Source: JBBPYR01 sp038199755 (GTDB taxonomy: Bacteria; Chloroflexota; Ktedonobacteria; Ktedonobacterales; Ktedonobacteraceae). Taken from it: a stretch of DNA of 14,472 nucleotides. Positions 6,586-13,438 of the stretch are shown here, piece by piece. The translations under genes and the position numbers were made by a program. Each line of letters begins with the position of its first letter. Position 1 is the stretch's first letter. The DNA lies in the NCBI GenBank assembly GCA_038199755.1, contig JBBPYR010000231.1, positions 1 to 14,472 on the forward strand, in the 5' to 3' direction. The notes under the pieces were generated by a model that did not search any database, was not told the origin of the DNA, and saw only the letters and a program-made list of their open reading frames with translations.

Positions 6586-8022
6586 ATGCAGAACAATCCT
6601 AATCATGAAGACCAAACCCATGAGCGTGAAGAGTTGGTCAAACCAGTGATGGGAAACATGGCCGATGGCAAGGACATACAAGTTGAGGACGTGAGACAAA
6701 CGAGAGTAGGCAAGCCGCAAGGTATCTTAGGTCAAGTCAGGAAACGACTCCAAACAGCCATAAACACTCGCGGGAGAACGCTTCCTCGTGCCGCCGCACT
6801 CAGTGACGTTCCTCCCGATGCTGCCGAGGAGATGAGTGTGGAGTTCTCTCGGACCGATGATGTTCTCATCGATCTCGCCAAATGGATTCGGCGACTCCTT
6901 ATTCCACTGTCGCTATTGGCCTGGGCTGGCATCGCCATCCTCATTTTGTGGGGAGTAAGCCACGTTACTAGGGCTATCTTATTGTTCGTTGTTGCCTCCT
7001 TACTCGCCTATGCTCTGGCACCTCTTGTCACGTTCTTTGCACGAGTCATGCCACGGTTTCTGGCTATTCTCAGCGTCTACCTGATTGTCTTAGGCGGTGT
7101 CTGCGCCTTAATCTACCTCGTGGTACGCACCGCCGTTGAGCAAATTACCTCGCTTTCAGGGTACCTTGGATTTTTGTTAACACCTCAAAGTGGCGGTCAT
7201 CAAACGGCGGTAGAGCAGACGTTGCGGTCGTTCGGTATCTCATCGAGCCAGATCGCCTCCATCCGGCTACAGATTATCGCACAAACACAGGGCCTTGCGG
7301 GAGATATCGTGCCACTGCTCACAGGAGTGGTGAATGCCTCCCTTGATATTCTTCTGGTCGCCGTTCTCAGTGTCTACCTCCTCATTGATGGCTCACGAGT
7401 GACCCACTGGTTCCGACAAAACATGCCGAGACGACAGCGTGGGCGCGTTCGCTTTCTGCTGGAAACCTTACAACGGGTTGTCGGCGGCTACATTCGTGGC
7501 CAACTCCTGCTGTGCAGCCTGATCGGAGTCCTGGTTGGTGCTGGTATGCAGGTTCTGGGCGTCCCCTATGCCATTTTGCTTGGGGTGCTGGCATTTGTTC
7601 TGGAATTCATTCCGCTCCTTGGAACGCTGGTCTCCGGTGCCATCTGTGTGCTGCTGGCCTTAACAAAGGGATGGGTGCTTGCCATCATCGTGCTTGCCTA
7701 CTTTGTAATCGTGCATGTGATCGAGGGCGATGTCGTGGGGCCACGTATCGTTGGAAAAGCGATCGGGCTGCATCCTGTGGTTGCTCTCCTTGCCCTGATC
7801 ATTGGCGGTGATCTCTTTGGTATATGGGGTGCCCTCTTTGCCTCCCCGATTGCAGGAGTCTTGCAAGCACTGCTCATCGCGGTATGGTCAGAATGGCGTG
7901 AAATGCATCCCCATGAGTTCCAGAAGGTTAAAGACAAGATTGCGAAGTCGGTCGAGGAAAACATCTCGGAGAAGCCTATCGATCTCGAACCAGCCGCTAA
8001 ACTGCTCACAGAGGAGATGTGA
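6586..8022 (+). CDS. AI-2E family transporter (PF01594-type membrane protein)
   Basis: A 478-residue membrane protein. Residues 1-100 are hydrophilic and probably cytoplasmic, longer than in many members. Then come helices at about 105-125 and 128-150, further helices near 160-182 and 250-268, and the conserved C-terminal half. Family signatures in order are YIRGQLLL, VLEFIPLLGTLVSG, HVIEGDVVGPRIVGKAIGLHP and GGDLFGIWGALFASPIAG. Members are often annotated as autoinducer-2 exporters, but many act as Na+/H+ antiporters or unknown permeases, so the substrate is open. Two ATGs overlap the ribosome binding site region. The ATG at 6586 is chosen because GGAGG (6575-6579) is six bases before it and abuts the ATG at 6580. 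The transposase fragment begins 19 bases after the stop. Confidence 0.92.
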   Translation: MQNNPNHEDQTHEREELVKPVMGNMADGKDIQVEDVRQTRVGKPQGILGQVRKRLQTAINTRGRTLPRAAALSDVPPDAAEEMSVEFSRTDDVLIDLAKWIRRLLIPLSLLAWAGIAILILWGVSHVTRAILLFVVASLLAYALAPLVTFFARVMPRFLAILSVYLIVLGGVCALIYLVVRTAVEQITSLSGYLGFLLTPQSGGHQTAVEQTLRSFGISSSQIASIRLQIIAQTQGLAGDIVPLLTGVVNASLDILLVAVLSVYLLIDGSRVTHWFRQNMPRRQRGRVRFLLETLQRVVGGYIRGQLLLCSLIGVLVGAGMQVLGVPYAILLGVLAFVLEFIPLLGTLVSGAICVLLALTKGWVLAIIVLAYFVIVHVIEGDVVGPRIVGKAIGLHPVVALLALIIGGDLFGIWGALFASPIAGVLQALLIAVWSEWREMHPHEFQKVKDKIAKSVEENISEKPIDLEPAAKLLTEEM

Positions 8023-8041
8023 CTCCTCGTCCTTTTTATTC

Positions 8042-8290
8042 ATGAGCAAGGCTCTAAAGAGGGTGGGTAACGGCCAAAAAATCATCTTACACACCTTTGC
8101 CCAAGCTGGTGGGACGGTCGATCTCGTCATCGATGAAACCCCTGAGCAAAATTTAGCAAGCGCGGGCACTCCCGAGATAGCACCTTGGCGTGTCGAAAGC
8201 CATCACAGTCCAGGGCTTCGCTGGATTGTGATGGCTATTGTCGTGACCTTGCCTTGGACAACACAGCCATGGGCCTTGCCATTTTTCTGT
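8042..8290 (+). pseudogene. Transposase fragment (DDE-type), both ends missing
   Basis: The open frame from ATG 8042 reads MSKALKRVGNGQKIILHTF, then GGTVDLVIDETPE, then SPGLRWIVMAIVVTLPW and TTQPWALPFF. The strand ending in IDET (first catalytic Asp) and the GLRW-IV..-VVTLPW...-WALPF block are recognisable parts of a DDE transposase. Soon after WALPF the frame continues into sequence that on the other strand encodes an unrelated coiled coil, so the element is cut at about 8285-8295. The second Asp and the Glu are missing, and no terminal inverted repeat is seen. It is a dead insertion-sequence remnant. I do not assign an IS family firmly. Confidence 0.65.
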
Positions 8291-8487
8291 GTGAGTGCCA
8301 TCTGTGTACGGACGGTCCGATCCCCCTTCGCCGCTTGCACCAACACCTGCGAAAGGTGCTGTACCCCCGCGTCCAGGTACTGCTGGCGTCCAGCCTCGCG
8401 TCGTTGCATTTCGGCCTCGCGCTGCTTCAATTCGGCAATCTCTTCTGCGCGGTCTGCGCGCCATAGCGAGCAAGGCATTGCGTACAT
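8286..8487 (-). pseudogene. Coiled-coil linker fragment of a sensor/signalling protein
   Basis: On the minus strand a 67-residue segment carries RADRAEEIAELKQREAEMQ, RREAGRQQYLDAGVQHLSQ and VLVQAAKGDRTVRTQMALTQ. The heptad-rich start followed by a HAMP-like VQ.A.GD...R....T segment is typical of the linker of membrane-bound sensor proteins, from memory of large Ktedonobacterial sensors. It stops where the transposase fragment begins, so the downstream part of the gene is missing. The upstream membrane part is missing too, because the sequence beyond 8490 becomes AT-rich and non-coding. It is a fragment rather than a working gene. Confidence 0.45.
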
Positions 8488-8807
8488 TCTCTTCTTGTAC
8501 TCTAAGAAAAAATGTATTCGGGTATATAGTACACCATTTTAGCTATTTAGGAGGTAAAAAATCTATTTTCAGCACTTATACTACAGCTTATTTCTACAAT
8601 AAACAGTACTATTCATAGTACTATAGGGTGAGAAGCATCACGAACCGCTCTCCTGGGTAAGATTTTGTTTTGATCAACGTTGGAAGAAATAGTCCATACG
8701 CCGCTTTTTTGTTTGGGCGAAAGAAACGTATGCACTCAGCCACGTGCCAACGGAGCGTATCCGCAACGTTGAGAGCCAGGCACATGGGCCGAAGTCGCTG
8801 GATCGCA
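8488..8807. other. AT-rich spacer without a gene
   Basis: This is clearly more AT-rich than its surroundings between 8488 and 8640. It contains AGGAGG at about 8551 with no start codon at a usable distance, and the 18-base dyad at 8605-8622. From about 8670 on, the minus strand is open and joins the dehydrogenase fragment, but that part shows no conserved motif. Confidence 0.4.
8605..8622. repeat. 18-base dyad in AT-rich spacer
   Basis: AGTACTAT-TC-ATAGTACT is a perfect 8-base dyad around two bases. A related ATAGTAC occurs earlier near 8525-8532. It could be an old operator, but no intact gene is next to it. Confidence 0.4.
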
Positions 8808-8866
8808 AGCAGTGGTCGCTCTTCGCCATGCCCAGTAGGAAGCGATGGCTAAGAGCGACCACTGCT
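8808..8866. repeat. Fold-back inverted repeat at the broken end of the dehydrogenase fragment
   Basis: AGCAGTGGTCGCTCTT (8808-8823) is perfectly complementary to AAGAGCGACCACTGCT (8851-8866). After one mismatch a further five base pairs form (8825-8829 with 8845-8849), leaving a 15-base loop. One arm encodes the VVALS segment of the dehydrogenase. The other is its reverse complement where the catalytic region should be. Confidence 0.75.
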
Positions 8867-8985
8867 GCGACGTTTAGCATCACTTCTTGATGCTCACCCT
8901 GGGCTTCAATGGTGTTGAATTCACCATGTGTCCCAAAACCAGCATTGTTGATCAGCATATCGCTTGCTCCTGATAGATGGGTCGA
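8823..8985 (-). pseudogene. Short-chain dehydrogenase fragment
   Basis: The minus strand encodes ASDMLINNAGFGTHGEF, then a stretch ending VAAVVALSHRFLLGMA. This is the middle of a short-chain dehydrogenase: the NNAG motif, then the helix with the Asn and the FL..M segment before the catalytic Ser. The upstream Rossmann Gly motif and the downstream Ser-Tyr-Lys catalytic residues are both missing. A TGA precedes the fragment at 8988. After GMA the sequence turns back on itself as an inverted copy of the preceding codons (see the inverted repeat at 8808-8866), and no dehydrogenase motif follows to 8674. It is clearly inactive. Confidence 0.65.
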
Positions 8986-9074
8986 TCAAGCGAATCCCCC
9001 AGTCACCACAGGAGATTGAGCAACTCACCCAACAGGTTGTGCAGGTATTATCCGAAGGATTAAAGAAACGCTGA
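8975..9074 (+). pseudogene. Possible C-terminal tail of a TetR-type regulator
   Basis: A plus-strand frame ends PQEIEQLTQQVVQVLSEGLKKR followed by TGA TGA when read through 9074. An amphipathic last helix ending in a Q-V..L..GL-KR pattern is common in TetR-family regulators. These often sit next to short-chain dehydrogenases like the broken one beside it. Only about 30 residues remain and no DNA-binding part is present, so the assignment rests on a short, low-information segment. Confidence 0.3.
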
Positions 9075-9262
9075 TGATGCTTCCATCTCAATCAAGTGAT
9101 GATGGGAATAAGACATGTTTGCAGAGGTGTTTTCTTTTGATAGGAGCATTTCTCGACGTACATCGTTTCGTCGAGCCATGCGATTGCATATTTGGAGTAG
9201 TAGCACAAAGAGGAAACATTCGCTTTCTCTTTGAAAGATGTTACAGAGGAGAAAACACTAGC

Positions 9263-9682
9263 ATGAGTAGTGATAAAGATCGCATCGACCATAATCGTCA
9301 CGTTGTTGAGGAGTTCCGTGCCAATGGGGGCAAGGTGCAGGGCTGGGGCACTCTGATCCTGCTCACGACCAAAGGGGCCAAATCGGGTCAAGAGCGTATC
9401 TATCCATTAATGTCTGTTCCTTACGCGGACACCTATCTGGCGGTCGCCTCCAAAGGGGGCGCGCCAAAGAACCCATTGTGGTACAACAACCTGCTGGCCC
9501 ATCCCGATGTCACGGTTGAAGTCGGCAGCGAAACCTTCGCGGCGACCGCGAGATTGCTCAGCGGCGATGAGCGGACACAAGCATTTGCGAAGGCCATCTC
9601 CGTGTTTCCCCCCTATGGAGAGTATCAACAGAAAACAACCCGCGAAATCCCTGTCTTTCTGCTCGAACGGCGCGCGAACTAA
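9263..9682 (+). CDS. Deazaflavin (F420)-dependent nitroreductase family protein
   Basis: A 139-residue protein of the split-barrel deazaflavin-dependent nitroreductase family (Ddn-like, PF04075). The order of conserved segments fits: LLTTKGAKSGQERIYPLM (residues 33-50), YLAVASKGGAPKNPLWYNNL (58-77), AHPDVTVEVG (79-88), and a C-terminal FPPYGEYQQKTTREIPVFLL. Members reduce nitro compounds, quinones or other substrates with F420H2. The substrate cannot be told from sequence. The open frame extends back to 9074, but those 63 codons show no conservation pattern. GAGGAG before the ATG at 9263 and the start of the family match support the short form. A long hairpin follows the stop. Confidence 0.85.
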   Translation: MSSDKDRIDHNRHVVEEFRANGGKVQGWGTLILLTTKGAKSGQERIYPLMSVPYADTYLAVASKGGAPKNPLWYNNLLAHPDVTVEVGSETFAATARLLSGDERTQAFAKAISVFPPYGEYQQKTTREIPVFLLERRAN

Positions 9683-9720
9683 CACGTAATAGACCCTCAT
9701 TTGCCGCCCAATTGAAATAG

Positions 9721-9781
9721 GCACAACAAGACCATATCTCAAGCCCCTCAAGAAGGGATTTGAGATATGGTCTTGTTGTGC
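9721..9781. terminator. Perfect 22-bp inverted repeat after the nitroreductase gene
   Basis: GCACAACAAGACCATATCTC plus AA (9721-9742) is exactly complementary to 9760-9781, with a 17-base loop. It begins 39 bases after the stop codon and probably ends the transcript or protects its 3' end. There is no T-run behind it, so it is not a textbook intrinsic terminator. Stem length and perfection are observed; the role is inferred. Confidence 0.6.
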
Positions 9782-9875
9782 TTCGTGACAAGAAGTATGA
9801 TCCTTGAAGTTAAGGAACTCAAGAGTGAGCCTCCCGAAGGTTCCTTCCTAGAGGCGCAGAAGATTACATGGCTCG

Positions 9876-9884
9876 TGATATACT
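9876..9884 (+). promoter_or_regulatory. Extended -10 placed to give a leaderless mRNA
   Basis: TGATATACT carries TG, one base, TATACT. The A of the ATG at 9891 lies seven bases after its last base, exactly where transcription is expected to begin. The kinase mRNA would then begin at its start codon. AGGAG at 9885-9889 is only one base from the ATG, too close to act as a ribosome binding site. Confidence 0.5.
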
Positions 9885-9890
9885 AGGAGC

Positions 9891-10403
9891 ATGCAGAAGG
9901 CAAAACTCATTATTATTTCTGGCTTGCCAGGTACTGGTAAAAGCACGATTGCAGAGAGCCTCGCAGCAAAGCTGGCAACACCACTCTTTTCAGTTGACCC
10001 CATTGAAGCTGCCATTCTCAAAAGCGGCCTCACTAGAAGCTTTGCAACGGGGTTAGCGGCCTACTTAGTGGCAGAAGCTCTGGCTGGCGAACAACTCAAA
10101 TGTGGGCTGTCTGCCATTATTGATGCGGTAAGTCCCGTGCAAGAAGCCAGAGCTATGTGGCACACCTTGGCCCACACCCACAATGCCACGCTGATCATTA
10201 TTGAGTGTGTTTTGGAGCGAGAACTCCATAAACAACGACTTTTAGCCCGAATACGGAATATGCACGGCATTCCAGAAGTCACCTGGGAGGACGTAGAACA
10301 GCAGCGCGAAACATATTTGCCGTGGCAAGAAGAGCGATTAGTGCTAGACACGGCTACTGCTCACGCAAACAATGTACAGAAGGCATTAGAGTATCTTCAT
10401 TGA
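9891..10403 (+). CDS. Small P-loop kinase / AAA-type ATPase domain protein
   Basis: A 170-residue single-domain P-loop protein. Walker A is GLPGTGKST at residues 11-19, after a buried strand KLIIIS. SVDPIEAAI (34-42) follows, where the acidic residue of the kinase substrate or Mg site lies. Then AIIDAVSP (75-82) and LIIIECVL (101-108) form the central strands, and a lid region rich in Arg (RLLARIRN, 116-123) follows. It ends with VLDTA (151-155). This is the layout of the AAA_33-type predicted kinases related to adenylylsulfate, chloramphenicol or tRNA-end kinases. The substrate is unknown. The start is set by the Walker A position and by a promoter that makes the ATG the first codon of the mRNA. 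Confidence 0.82.
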   Translation: MQKAKLIIISGLPGTGKSTIAESLAAKLATPLFSVDPIEAAILKSGLTRSFATGLAAYLVAEALAGEQLKCGLSAIIDAVSPVQEARAMWHTLAHTHNATLIIIECVLERELHKQRLLARIRNMHGIPEVTWEDVEQQRETYLPWQEERLVLDTATAHANNVQKALEYLH

Positions 10404-10432
10404 CTTAAGCAAAGGCAGGCGAGTGATATACT
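10400..10432 (+). promoter_or_regulatory. Promoter of the short-chain dehydrogenase gene
   Basis: TGATATACT (10424-10432) repeats the extended -10 of the kinase gene exactly. TTGACT at 10400-10405 overlaps the end of the kinase gene but is 21 bases away, a wide spacer for a -35, so the extended -10 probably carries most of the activity. Transcription should start at about 10439. A conventional leader follows, with AAGGAG six bases before the ATG. Confidence 0.6.
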
Positions 10433-10472
10433 ATCTCTAAACGAAACGTGAAATACGCAAAAGGAGAATAGT

Positions 10473-11234
10473 ATGTCAACAACAGAGCAGGGCAAGCTAG
10501 CCGGACAAGTGGCATTGATCACCGGAGCCAGTTCAGGGATAGGCAGAGCGATTGCGCGCACGTTCCTGCACGAGGGCGCGGACATCGTGGTCGTGGCTCG
10601 TCGGTCAGAACGGCTAGAGGCATTGGCCGAGGAAGCGCACCAGAGTGGTCGGAAATGCGTGACCGTGATGGGCGACGTGCGCGAGGAAGAGACCACCGCC
10701 CGTGCCGTTCAGACCGCACTCGCAGAGCTGGGCAACATCCACATCTTAGTCAATAATGTGGGCCGGGCAACCTATGGAAATCTCGTCGAGACGAGTGCCG
10801 ACGACTATGATGCCATGATGAATACGAATATGCGTAGTACCTTCCTATTTACGCGCCATATCGTCCCTGTCTTCCTCGAACGGCGGAAGGGCACCATTAT
10901 CACTATCTCCTCGATGGCAGGGGTGATGGGTTTTGCAGGCGAAGCGGTCTATTGCGCCACCAAGTTTGCACAGGTGGGCTTCACGCAGGCACTTGATCGC
11001 GAATTGCGTCCCCATGGCATTAAAGTCGGCGTGGTCTGCCCCGGTGGAGTGAAAACCGAATTCGCCATCGGGACAGGGCGCACCGAGGAAGGGGTAGCAG
11101 CATCGCAGATGCTTGAGGCCGAGGATGTCGCTGCCGCTGCCCTCCTCATGGCCACACAACCAGATCACTCACGCATCATCGAGATCCGCATGCGTCCCAT
11201 GGTTGAGCCGCTAGCTGGTCGCGATCCAGAATAA
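10473..11234 (+). CDS. Short-chain dehydrogenase/reductase (classical SDR)
   Basis: A 253-residue NAD(P)-dependent oxidoreductase with all classical SDR motifs. The cofactor motif is TGASSGIG (17-24). An Arg pair in VARRSERL (41-48) suggests NADP(H). NNVG is at 94-97 and the catalytic Asn in MNTNM (116-120). The catalytic Ser147, Tyr160 and Lys164 lie in SSMAG and YCATK, and CPGGVKTEF at 189-197 contains the PG motif. The substrate is unknown. It has its own promoter and AAGGAG site, 69 bases after the kinase gene, and is closed by a 60-base palindrome. It is intact, unlike the dehydrogenase fragment at 8.9 kb. Confidence 0.93.
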   Translation: MSTTEQGKLAGQVALITGASSGIGRAIARTFLHEGADIVVVARRSERLEALAEEAHQSGRKCVTVMGDVREEETTARAVQTALAELGNIHILVNNVGRATYGNLVETSADDYDAMMNTNMRSTFLFTRHIVPVFLERRKGTIITISSMAGVMGFAGEAVYCATKFAQVGFTQALDRELRPHGIKVGVVCPGGVKTEFAIGTGRTEEGVAASQMLEAEDVAAAALLMATQPDHSRIIEIRMRPMVEPLAGRDPE

Positions 11235-11239
11235 TAGCA

Positions 11240-11299
11240 AAATAAATCGGTCCGCGGTAGCGACAGGGTACCCTGTCGCTGCCGCGGACCGATTTATTT
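11240..11299. terminator. Bidirectional terminator: 60-base near-perfect palindrome
   Basis: Two 30-base arms (11240-11269 and 11270-11299) match at all positions but one (T11258 opposite G11281, a wobble pair). They meet at the palindrome GGGTACCC with no unpaired bases in between, and the ends are AAATAAAT and ATTTATTT. It lies between two genes that converge, six bases after the dehydrogenase stop and eight bases before the stop of the minus-strand gene. A GC-rich stem with A/T-rich ends suits termination in both directions. Confidence 0.85.
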
Positions 11300-11307
11300 C
11301 GTTCCTG

Positions 11308-12333
11308 CTAACAATTCCAATTCGTATAGTTTGCAATAGTGTAAAGACTCCCACCAGAAAAGTCAAAGGTGTTGGAGCCAGGACAATCCGTACTCGCGAT
11401 AGTAATGGTTATCTGCGCTGATACACCTGGTGCTAAGGTACCACTTACTGGTGAAATGGTCACTCCTGCTGAAATCTGAGCGGTTGCCTGCCACTGTACG
11501 CTTGTTGAGTCACCAGCGGCTGATAGTGTAACAACACACGTCCAATCAGTATTCTGTGTACAGTTAGAGCTATCCAATGTTAATGGACTAACAGCCACAG
11601 AGGTACATGTTATCGGTATTTGAACCGTGTTAGCTGAGCCCTGGATGGACAATGTCTCATTAGCTGGACACGGCACACTAGAGTAGTTATAAAAAGTGAT
11701 TGTGACCGATTTTCCAGGAGCTAGCGAGCCAGAGGTAGGAGAAATGGTGTAATCTGCCGGACTCATAGATGCGGACCAATTGAGGGTGCGACTCGTTTGT
11801 GCTGTGTTACTGAGCACAACATTACACGTATTAGCGGTTGCGCCACCACCATGGGTTTCTACAGTACAGTCGGTTGAGTTATTTGCCACCAGAATACTCG
11901 CGGGACTGGCACTTAAGGTTGGCGGCACTGGCACAGGCGAGGGACTTGGCGTAGCGGTGGCAGTAGGCGTGGATCTTGAGATTGAAGTAGCGGTAACAAC
12001 TGCTGGTGCTGTTGCGTATGGACCTGCTGTTGCGGTAGCATATGGGCCTGCCGTTGCATTTGGTAGTGTATTTGCATTTGCAGTTGTACTGGGTATGGGG
12101 GTCTGCTTCAATGTCGTGGTTGGCGATAGCTTCCCTACCAGATTACTAGAAGAGTTTCCTCCAACTACGGATGTAGTGGTTGGTAATTGTGCGAATGAAC
12201 CTGTATTATTGGTGCTATTACTAACACGAGGAGTGGGTAATTGTGCGAACACGATTGACCCCGTGATGAGTGCGAAGGCAAGCAGTACGGCCAGCCCGAT
12301 AAGGAGCCAATTGATAGTTGCCAAACCGTTCAC
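11308..12333 (-). CDS. Membrane-anchored Thr/Ser/Pro-rich surface protein with two Ig-like domains
   Basis: A protein of about 341 residues. Residues 10-31 are a hydrophobic signal-anchor without a clear cleavage site. Residues 32-138 form a low-complexity Thr/Ser/Pro/Ala stalk with internal repeats (FAQLPT twice, AGPYATA twice, and a PTATATPSPSPVPVPP end). Two beta-sandwich modules of about 100 residues follow. Each carries ISP.SG.LAPG.S..IT and paired cysteines (TDC...NTC and NC...WTC), and they resemble BACON or choice-of-anchor type domains. It probably sits outside the membrane and binds or scaffolds something; I cannot assign a ligand. The start is uncertain: there is no ATG, and a TTG at 12336 or GTG at 12333 begins the frame. 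The nearest GGAG is some 25 bases upstream. Confidence 0.75.
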   Translation of the reverse strand: MNGLATINWLLIGLAVLLAFALITGSIVFAQLPTPRVSNSTNNTGSFAQLPTTTSVVGGNSSSNLVGKLSPTTTLKQTPIPSTTANANTLPNATAGPYATATAGPYATAPAVVTATSISRSTPTATATPSPSPVPVPPTLSASPASILVANNSTDCTVETHGGGATANTCNVVLSNTAQTSRTLNWSASMSPADYTISPTSGSLAPGKSVTITFYNYSSVPCPANETLSIQGSANTVQIPITCTSVAVSPLTLDSSNCTQNTDWTCVVTLSAAGDSTSVQWQATAQISAGVTISPVSGTLAPGVSAQITITIASTDCPGSNTFDFSGGSLYTIANYTNWNC

Positions 12334-12387
12334 CAATACGAGTTGCCACTGAAATTTCTCCTAACAGATCACAACACCCCTTTTTAG

Positions 12388-12393
12388 AGTATA
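12388..12393 (-). promoter_or_regulatory. Probable -10 of the surface protein gene
   Basis: On the minus strand TATACT lies about 55 bases before the start codon of the surface protein. There is no extended TG and no clear -35, so this is a weaker call than the other promoters. Confidence 0.35.
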
Positions 12394-12512
12394 GAGAATG
12401 AGCGCGGGTATCATAAGAGCGATATGGTAAAGAAGTGCTTATATTCGAGTTATGATTGCAAGATAGAGATGTACGAATTGATCGATTCTATGCATGCCAA
12501 TGACTAATAACG

Positions 12513-13427
12513 TCAGGAGAACTTTTCTACATTCGTCGCCAGCGTCTCAGCCATCACCTGGATAAAGCGGGTGGCTGGCGGCGAGATACTACCGATGCGA
12601 CGGTACACCAGGGCAACCAGGAAAGTTTCGGTGACATCCGCAAGTGGCAGCAATACTAGACCATTCCGTTGCTCTGTTTGCCACAGGAGGGCAGGAGGGA
12701 CTAAGGTCACACCACAGCCTTGCTTGACCAGTTCCTTCACCCCTTCCAGCGAGGCCATTTCGATCACTGGCTGCACCACTAATCCTCGCTGCTGCAAGAG
12801 GCGGTCCAGCACCTTACGCAAACGTGCGCCCTCGACAAAGGTAATCAACGGCTCCTGAATGATGCGTGCCAGCGTCCTTTCCGCAACCGCGACGTGAGCC
12901 AGCGGATGGTCATGAGGAGTCAAGAGGTGGAGTGGTTGGCGAAATAGTTCTTTTATAATCACCACCTCTGAGCGAACAGCAGGATCGTAGATGAAACCAA
13001 GATCAACCTCACCGCGCTCAACCAGAGCAGTCACCTCGTCGCTGTGCGAGACATTGACAACAAGATGAATAGCGGGATGCTGTTGACGAAAACGAACAAG
13101 AAGAGAAGGCAGGAAGGCAGCAGCCAACGAACTGTTACAGCCAATATGGACGACTCCGCTCAGCCCCTCCTGCCAGCGCGCAAACTCTTGCTGGCCTTGC
13201 TGTACGCTTGCCAAGGCGTCTTGGGCGTAGCGCACAAACGTCTGGCCAGCGGTGGTCAGCCTGACCCGCTGTTTCTCACGAGTGAAGAGCAATATGTTCA
13301 GTTCCTTCTCCAGCGCGGCTATCTGGCGGCTCAGGGCGGGCTGTGTCACCAGACAAAGATCGGCAGCCTGACGAAAATTCTGGGTATGGGCTGCGGCTAA
13401 AAAATAGGTTAACTGACGAAACTCCAT
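12513..13427 (-). CDS. LysR-family transcriptional regulator
   Basis: A 304-residue LysR-type regulator. The N-terminal winged helix-turn-helix spans about residues 1-60 (EFRQLTYFLAAAHTQNFRQA, then TQPALSRQIAALEKEL). A linker helix and then the two-lobed ligand-binding domain follow from about residue 88 (VVHIGCNSSLAAAFLP, GEVDLGFIY, ASLEGVKELVKQGCGVTLVP). The start is ATG 13427, with AAGGAG (13438-13433) five bases upstream. A GTG two codons further up is less well placed. The ribosome binding site directly abuts the inverted-repeat element at 13439-13550. The gene is divergent from the methyltransferase, the usual arrangement for a LysR protein that controls its neighbour and itself. The effector is unknown. 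Confidence 0.93.
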   Translation of the reverse strand: MEFRQLTYFLAAAHTQNFRQAADLCLVTQPALSRQIAALEKELNILLFTREKQRVRLTTAGQTFVRYAQDALASVQQGQQEFARWQEGLSGVVHIGCNSSLAAAFLPSLLVRFRQQHPAIHLVVNVSHSDEVTALVERGEVDLGFIYDPAVRSEVVIIKELFRQPLHLLTPHDHPLAHVAVAERTLARIIQEPLITFVEGARLRKVLDRLLQQRGLVVQPVIEMASLEGVKELVKQGCGVTLVPPALLWQTEQRNGLVLLPLADVTETFLVALVYRRIGSISPPATRFIQVMAETLATNVEKFS

Positions 13428-13438
13428 TTCCACTCCTT

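Noticed and set aside
9074..9262. N-terminal extension of the nitroreductase frame
   Set aside because: The residues show no family match, and the ATG at 9263 has its own upstream GAGGAG and begins where the family begins.
9812..9846. AAGGAAC/GTTCCTT seven-base inverted repeat before the kinase gene
   Set aside because: Short arms with a 21-base loop and no relation to the promoter elements; likely chance.
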